Positions 12,801 to 21,800 of a stretch of 64,000 nucleotides of DNA are shown here, piece by piece. The notes beneath the pieces were generated by a model. It was given only the letters and a program-made list of their open reading frames with translations. It was not told where the DNA came from and did not search any database. The translations under genes were made by a program, and so were the position numbers. The stretch covers positions 38,654,329-38,718,328 of the forward strand of contig OZ024880.1 of assembly GCA_964017185.1 (NCBI GenBank), read 5' to 3'. Position 1 is the first letter of the stretch; the number at the start of each line of letters is the position of its first letter. Source of the DNA: Rugalucina vietnamica. Lineage: Eukaryota > Mollusca > Bivalvia > Lucinida > Lucinidae.

Positions 12801-15800
12801 AACCAGGTTGGACACAAACAGGCGTGAAGAATACTAGATGCTTGAAATTTTGGATAAGTAGAAGAGAAATTGTACTATCTGTGTAGCAAAAACAAAGGTG
12901 CTGATCAGCATCTGCATCTTTGTTTTTGAATGTGCAGATTGTTGGTTTTCCGATGCGGCTGCTCATAAAGAAATGAAGAAAATGCTCAATCTGTACAATA
13001 CCTGCCCAGTAACACTTCAGCATTGGTATGTACAATAAAGTAAGACACCGCCCCTAGTATCATAGATATAACCAGGGACCCTACAGCATCCAGCCTCGGC
13101 ATGCCCGTGGCCACGCTCAGGTACATCGCCCCACCACACACCACCACCCCCAACACAGCGCTCAGGTCTTCTAACAAAACTACATTGACTAGTGGATCGT
13201 CACCGTCACGTACTGAAACAAAGCTAAGGTAACAGTAATTGAGGCATTATGTGAGAAAACCAACAATTTGGGCTTCCAACCAGGTCTGACACAGACCAGT
13301 CTGTACAGTCTCTGAAAATGGCTAAAAGCTTGAAATTTCTGATTTAAGAAGAAGGGAGATTGTACTATCCGTGTAGCGAAAACAAATGCGCTAATCAGCT
13401 TAGCAGTTACTGCGAAACTGAACTGCGCCTTTGTTTTTGCATAGGCGTAAAAATCTACATTTGTTTCAGGTGCTTTTTTTTTCTTTTTTTTTGTCTTTAA
13501 ATGCCTATTCCACTTTATTTTATGTCCCAGTCAATACTTTTTCAGTTGTTATGTCCCATTGCATCTTCATTCGTTCAAGAGGTTTGATCTCTGGCATTCT
13601 GTGTGAAGAGTTGGCTCAGTGGTTAGAGCATTGGCTTTCTGTTCGGGGGGGGATGCTTCATCTCTTGCATCTCTTGGCTACAATTTTTATTCTTAAGACA
13701 GCCATGTCCTGACAAAGGTTAAGCTTCCTGGGTATTACCAGTACAGTGGGGAGTTAATTTGTTTCACTCAAGGACAGAACTGAGCAACAGTGGAGCATGA
13801 ACCCAAACTGCCTTAATCAGCAGTACAATTATACCATTAGGCATCATTCATAGCATCCTTAGGCTCAATGAAAACTTCTTTTTGTATCCACTTTAAGCAT
13901 AGAGAATATAATGAAAATTTATGACAAAAATGCAGATTTACACAGAAAAATAATTTTTAATGGGTGGTTTAACATTCCACTTCATATTTCTGTAATGTCC
14001 AAATGGGATTAGCACCTTATGGGCATTGAACCAGTACTTTAGACAGAGTTTTTAAAAGTGATTTACTTGAAACTGAAGAATTCAACAAGGTAGCATTTCA
14101 AATCCATGACCTACCAATCACATGTCTCTACCATTTGGCCAACATACACCTGAGAAAGCAATGTGATGATTTAGGTACTGGCCCACCCATCCATAATATG
14201 ACAAGGAAGTTTAAGTTACCATATTTCCAGAAGGGTACACCAGCTTTCTTGCTTTCACTCTGTATTCTCATCACTGCGGTGAATAACGTGGCTGCAATGC
14301 AAAGGATTCTCACATTTTATCAACAAAAAATAACAATGTATTTGCTTATGTAGTCAGCATTTACATAACGAGTTGTCTTAACGATGACATTTAGCTAACA
14401 AAGTTTTGAACAACTGGCCCCTGGAAGCTGCAGCTCAGTCAAGTTATAATTGATCACAATACAAACAAATTTTAATTTTAGTGAAGATGGTTCAAGTGAT
14501 AAGTAAAACAGATATAGGTCGAAGTGATCCCATTGTTCACTAGGCTGGGGCATTAAAATATACCTTAATCACACATATCATGTGGTGTTTCTCATTCTGC
14601 TCAACAGATTAAATCATACAGAGATGGGACCTTGGTTTAGAAGTCTCACTGGAAGGATTGGAGAAGCATGATTCAAACTCATGACCCCAGGTTTACAAGA
14701 GTGGCTTTACCACTGTCTATTGCCCGATCACATGATAAGTCACATGACTGAAATGTAATTTGGTAATAAAAAAGTTATCTCAAGTTTAATCATACAATAG
14801 TGCAAAACATTTTTCCCCAAGATGCAGGTACTGACTTGACACACTATAGCCACCTGCACCTCGGGGGAAAATATTTTGCACTACTGCATGTTGAAGCATG
14901 AACTAACCGTATACTATCACATGACTGTCACATGCAAACCTACCTAATTCTGAGACTAGACTTCCAGAGAGAACCTTCAGAGCCTGTGGAGAAGAAAAAA
15001 ATATTTGAATCATGAGAAAAATGCTTTTCAGGGTTTCTGACCAGGTCAAACATAAAACAGACTGCACAGTCACAGAAGAAGCCTCGAAGCTTGAATCTCA
15101 GATTTATGAAGAAATGGCAAAAACATAGGTGCAATAACTGCACAGCTGATCTGTGTCTTTTTTCCCATATGCAAAAATCTGGTTTTCTTATTGTAATTCG
15201 GCTCATACAATAATGTAAAATTTTTCTATCAACGTCATACATTAACTTGTAGAAATCTCAGTCATACATGACCAATATCACTTTCAAAAAGATAGAAACA
15301 GCAAGCGGAATAATTCTATTTTTCAACTTCCAATATTGTCAACTTTCACAAAATATTTATACAAATTATTCTGATCAACCAATTCAACCACAATTGACCA
15401 GTTATAACCTGTATTGACCCCTGATCTGGCCAACAGGTCAGTTGCCAACCCTGCCAAAAACCCATGTTAAAGAGGTCAGTTAATTCTAAACAAAATCATG
15501 TTTTTCACAAAATCATTATGTCACAAAATCATTAACAATGAAGCTTTGAAAATGTACCTTACCCTTGAGAGATCGGCAGTATCAATCAGCTGTGGAGCTA
15601 TAAGTCCTATAACACCATTGTAAAATGTGAGCCCAAACCCGAAACAGAAGATCCCAACACCGCTCACTATAGACATGATGTGGATGTGGTTTATATACCC
15701 ATACCTGAAAAACGCATAATCATGGTTTTATACGAACGTTTGCCATTTAGAAACAGAAAACAGTCCTAGAGAAAATTATTTCTAAAGAGATGGGGAATAT

Positions 15801-18800
15801 TATAACACTTGCTTCCCACTCATGTTTCAAACCTACTGTCTAAACACCATCCTCCAGAAACTGCATTTTTCAAAATCTCACTTTTCTGAAAGACCTCAAG
15901 AAAAATATGACCATGTAACCATTTTGCATTCCATGAGTCTTAAAAAGTGCCACAAAAATTTCGAAAATTGGTTAACAAATAAAAATTCTATGCCAGAAAA
16001 TAATTTTGGATAGGGCTTTTTCCATTGTAAAAATGTCAGTAAGGGAAGTAACTATTTTCCCCCGATAAAATTTAAATTTATTATTTTTCATTTAAAATGC
16101 ACCAAACCGAAACAAAATTGTATTGTATGCATAGCTGACCACCAAACTCTTAATATTATTCCACAGATTCGCTCGATTTTCAATTTTCAGGTGTATGGAT
16201 TACCTCCCTTGCACATGCAAAAGGCCTTTTCAAAATAATTTTTGGGCTTAATCATTTTACTAGTGAACCGATTTTCAAAATTTTTGCGGCACTTTTTACG
16301 ACTTTTGGGTTGCAAGAAGATGACAAAGTCATATTTTCCTTGTTGTGTTTCACAAAAGTGAGATTTTGAAAAATGCAGTTTCTGAAAGATGGTGTTCAGA
16401 CAGAAGGTATAGATGTATAGCAGGGCCATGTACATAAGCTGGCTCTGCAGTCTGTTAAACTTCGAGTTGCATTTAAAGTAAAGAAGTACAAAAAGCTATC
16501 ACGTGCAATGTCAATGTTGGATACCAGTATTATTTTTAATAATGTCGCTAATGATGTTACCGTCATTTTCATTGAAAATGTTGCAAACTTAGCATAACTT
16601 GCATAAATTATTGACACATTGCGCTGAAACTAACTCGGTAGTCAGTGACTTTTATTTTATTTTCTGATTCACAATAGAATGACAAAAACAAATTCAGATT
16701 TTAATACAGTTCTATGGACTACTTTTCACAAAATACTAGTTTGTCTGAAAATCGACAGGAATTTCCCAATTTCCCATTATGTTACAAATTGACAGTAAAA
16801 TAAGGAAAACAGAGACGCAACTTACGGATGCTCTGAGTCTGGTTTCTGCATAGACAAATATTTCCCCACTGCTAACATCAACTACAAGGAAATGACAATT
16901 TTTAATCCCTGTAAATATACAAGTACATGCCAATGCCAATAAAATGTTATGTCATGTAACTTTTTTGTTGATTAACTTTTTGTTGTTGATATTATATCAT
17001 TGATACATGTAGACAATTTGCAGAGATGAATTTTATAAGCACCTTGCTTTTTGCTACAATGTAACATAGCTAGTACACTCCCCATACTTTCTAGAATTTC
17101 AAGCATGTGGCAGTACAGCCCATTTTGTATCGCACCTGGTCAGAAACCCAAAGACATATTTTTCAAGTCGGAGCCCATATTTACCTGGTTGGCCGTGTCC
17201 CCACAAGAATGCATGAACTCTGAGAACATACTGGGAGATCCCGTCTTCAACCAGACAAAAAACTTGAACACAGCATTGGCAAAATTACTGAAAAACACAG
17301 CAAACATTTGCAGTGCTTTGTATGAGCTGTGGCATTAGAAAACTTGGTAGAAACAGAAATAAGTAGAGGAAAAATGGTTTTGCTTGTTGTGATTGCATTA
17401 TTGCTGTATGTCCATAGTCAACAGCTATGGTCATGTTGGGATGGTCTGTTATATTAGCCTTGCAAAGGCTGGTTACCAGTTCTTAGTGCACATTTCATTC
17501 ACCACTAACTGATAAATGAGCCACTGCAGCATCACAATCTGCATATATGCGAAAACAAAGGTGCAGATCAGCTGTGCAAGCTGTGCAGTAACTGCACAGC
17601 TGATCTGTGCCTTTGTCACACGGATAGTACAATGCCTCTTCAGGCCCTAGCCCATTGGGGCCTAGGAGACCTAGGAAAAGTGGTTTACTCAAACCATCCA
17701 TACATATAAACCTTATTGGCTTAGTTGGGTGGTTATATTCATGACCATCGCTGTTGACTGGGATGTAAAGCATCAATTCAAATTAACAAATTCAAACAAT
17801 GCCTCTTCTTCCTAAAGCCAAAATTTCAAGCCTCTAGCCATGGTTTGTGCCGTACCTGTTGGAACCCTAAATTGTTGGCTTTCTCACGTCGCAGCCCAAA
17901 TGTTCTTGAATCAGCTGAAAAGGAAGAATGGCTCATCCGCTAATTTAGCTTTTATAGATCATAAAATTTTGTAGAAACAGCCAACCACTTACATAGCAAA
18001 AGCTAGAAAAACAACTTTCCCCGAGTCATCATGATAGAAAGCATTCTTACACGTTTTCATCATCTGAAAGTACAAATGAGCTGCATCATCAGAAAAAACA
18101 ACATGGTTTTTTAACAGGTCGAACACAAACCCAGCTGTTCAAGCACAGAGGACGGCTAGAGGCTGGAAATATTTGATTTAGAAAGTAAAGGAATTGTACT
18201 ATCTGTGAAGCGAAAACGAAGGTGCTGATTTGCGCCTTTGTTTTTGCATAAGCAAAATGTTGCTTTTTTACGACAAGGCTCAAATTTCTATTTTTTCATG
18301 CAGTCAGTAAATCTTTCAACGATGTCTCTTAGAAAAGGAGTTGTGGATTACACTTTGTTTATAAGAATTGGACAAAAACTAGGATCTAATTTCCTACAAA
18401 TGAGTAAATGAGTAAAATGTGGTGTCCAAAACAACTTGGATATGCTATTTTTCATTTGATTAATAATTTTATTCACGACTTCCATATGAGCTGCTGCATG
18501 GGAAAACTAAAAATCTGCATAGGCGAAAACAAAGGCGCGCGCCTTTGTTTTCACTACACAGATAGTACAATTCCTCTACTTTCTAAATCCAAAGTTTCTA
18601 GCCTCTAACCATCTTCTGTGACTGTACAGCCCGGTTTGTGTCTGACCTGGTCGAAACCCAAATTAATGGTTTTCCCACGCACAAGCTCATATGTCTAGAT
18701 GTTCTACCTTATTACCAGTAGGTTGGAAAGTTTTCTTTCTTATTCTGCTTGTTTCGATGAAATTCTAAACAATCTTTGACGTATCACACAAATGGTTCAA

Positions 18801-21800
18801 CTGAACTAATTCTCAAAAGAGAGCAAAATTGAAAGCTTACTTGTTTTAATTTTTCTTTGAAACTTTTCTTGACTGTTTCGGTACTAATTGAAAATAATAT
18901 TCCTGAAATGATAATAATTACATTAAAGAAATGTCTTACTACCTAAGGATTTAGGTAGTAGTTGAAGATGTTTTTTATGAGTCTATGCATGAGAAAACCA
19001 ACAATTTGTTTCCGACCAGTTCTGACACAAACCAGCCTGTATAGTCACAGAAGCAGGCAAGAAACTTGAGATTTTGGATTTAAGAAGATGAGGGATTCTA
19101 CTATCTGTGTAGCAAAAACAAAGGCGCTGATCAGCTTTGCGGTTACCACGAAGCTGGTCTTCGCCTTTGTTTTTGCAAATGCAAATTGTTGGTTTTCTGA
19201 TGTGGCGGCTCTTATGTAAGAACATTGTCATTAGAAAATATAATCTTGCTGTTAAGAGCCTTATTTGTTTTTCATGCCCTTATCTGGTGGTTTTCCATGT
19301 TAATCCAGAAATAATCACAATAACTTATTTTTTGCTACTATTCGTGACTCTGTTCCTTCTCCAACGCAAAGTTCTTGCTATTAAAAAGACTTACAATAAG
19401 CTTTAAACATTGCATGTATAGCCAATGTAAGAACTCACAATCAAGAACTATTGAATCCCACTTCAACCCCACTTTTACATATTGAAAACGGGGAAAAAGG
19501 GTTATACAAATTTCCTTATTGTTGCTCCAAAACATAGATTGTGGGGCCTCCGCGAGCAAAAATATTAAAATTATCAAAATTATTCTATAGAAACTTTCAA
19601 TTTTTACAGCTGAAAAAATCTCTACTTTGCATGGGCAAGTTTTCATAATGAAGTCATGAAAATTTTCAATCTTGATAAGGTACTTGATGTTTTCCCATTA
19701 CCTGAGGTTTTCTGTGGCCTGGTTTCCCGCCTCAGTCTCTCCTTCTCCATTGCCTCCATGCTACCATATACTTCATTTACTCTGTAAACAGTCATCAAAT
19801 GTCTAGCATATTCACCATTTTTTCATTATCCACTGGTTTCCAGCTTACAGAAAATCAATATGAGAAATACTGGTAACCAAAACCACCCTGGGTGGTTTTG
19901 GTTACCTGTATTTCCAATATCAATTATTTCTAAGCTGGTGACCAGCCAATAATGCAAAAATGGTGAATATACTGGTTAATGTCCCAGTCAACAATTTTAC
20001 AGTCGTGTTGGGAAGGAGGCAATGCTTTCCTGGGTAGGCCCAGTACAATGGGGGTTAACTGTGTGGGTACAAGTAGAGTTTGAACCCATGAACTCTCAAT
20101 CTGGAGTCCAACACGCTACCGCTAAAAAAATGAATGAAAAATTAAACTAAAGTTTTGAAAAAGTGAAAATTATTCATAGGCATTAACGAGCAATTTCTGA
20201 TAATCAATCTTTGTTTTCATAGTATCACTCATACTTCAGAAACAGCTTCATGAAAAATTTTGCAGAGCACTATGCCACTAGCAGCTTTTAACCTCCATAT
20301 CATGCACTTAGTCAAAAAGGTAATTTGAGCCGCGTCATGAAAAACCCAGATTTTTGCCTATGTGAAAACAAAGGCACAGATCAGCTTCGCAGTAACTGCG
20401 AAGCTGATCAGCGCCTTTGTTTTCGCTACTGGGAAAGTATGATTCTTCTTCATCCAAAATCCGAAATTTCAAGCTTCTAGCCATCTTCTATAGCTGCACA
20501 GGCCAGTTTGTGTCAGACCTGGTCGGAAACCCCGAAGACCCGTTTTCTTGCGTCACAGCTAACTTGATGTCATATTATTAGAAGTGAAATAAATATGCGC
20601 GAAGTACTGGTAACCTGTCCCTGTGGGGCTTGCTTAGTAAGTATGGCTCAGATCACTCATCGTCCAGACATGACCTTAGCTGCTGATGTGGGCGTAACTG
20701 ACTAACTCAAAAACAAACAGAACTCACTTCTTCACGACATCTATCAACATAACGACATCTATATTCTGATATGTCGACAACGTGCTACTGAAGGGGTTTC
20801 TCCGCTTTAACTTCGGAATACTCTCTAGATGTTTGTCCGTCAACAGGTATTCAGTCCTGGCCCTCTCAAGATCCATGTAATTGTTGTCGGTAAAGTTCTT
20901 GTATGACTCTAACCGCTTCTTTCTTATATCTGAAATAATATATTTATATATTACATAACACAGAATGCCTGCTTCTAATTTATGAACAAGTTTTACATGT
21001 TTCAAATATGAAACAATGCTACGCCATGGAAGGTTCCAACACTTTAATTTTGGCCTTCAAGCACACAACAGACACATAAGCATAATTTCAAAATCTTAGG
21101 TACTCGAGACAGAGCTCAACAACAAATACATTATATTTCTTTTACACTTTTTATAGATTTTTATCATCAGGAAAACATGTCCGTGCAATGAATACCCCCT
21201 GAAACCCCACTTTTATATGTAAAACTGGGGTATGCAGGGGTAAACCTAATTTTCTTATTTTTCCTCCAAAACATAGATTGTGGTTACTCGTTAGAACCGC
21301 TCGCCTCAGCGAGGCGGTTCTAACATGTACCCACAATGTCTGTTTTGAACAAAAATAAGAAAAATATTAAAACATTCTACAGAAAATTTTCATTTTTTAC
21401 AACTTAAAAAATCTCTGTATATTGCATGGGCATGTTTTCGTAATGTTTGGGTTTTGGCACATTCAGTACCTGGCTTTACTACATACATAGAGGTGGGTCA
21501 AAATGCTTCAACAAAGATCCCAAAATTTCAGATTATCTCCCTTCTTCATTTATCAAACCATTTGAAACAGTCAGGGACAAAACCTAAAAAGGTTATCAAA
21601 ATACAATGTAATAAATGACTCATAACTGAATCAAGTTATATTTTTTTTAAAATTTGCTTCAATAACTTGTTCAAGTTATTCACACATTTTTCACCTTCCA
21701 ATTGTAGCCTTAGCACAATTTTCATGGGCAAGTGGACAAATTTTCTATGAAAGATCTGTTAAATAACTTTATGACCAGCCAATAAAATTTGTTACGCATC

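Noticed and set aside
17051-17338. 95-codon plus-strand ORF
   Set aside because: Antisense shadow of SLC30A9 exon 7 (17287-17185), which has splice sites and strong family similarity.
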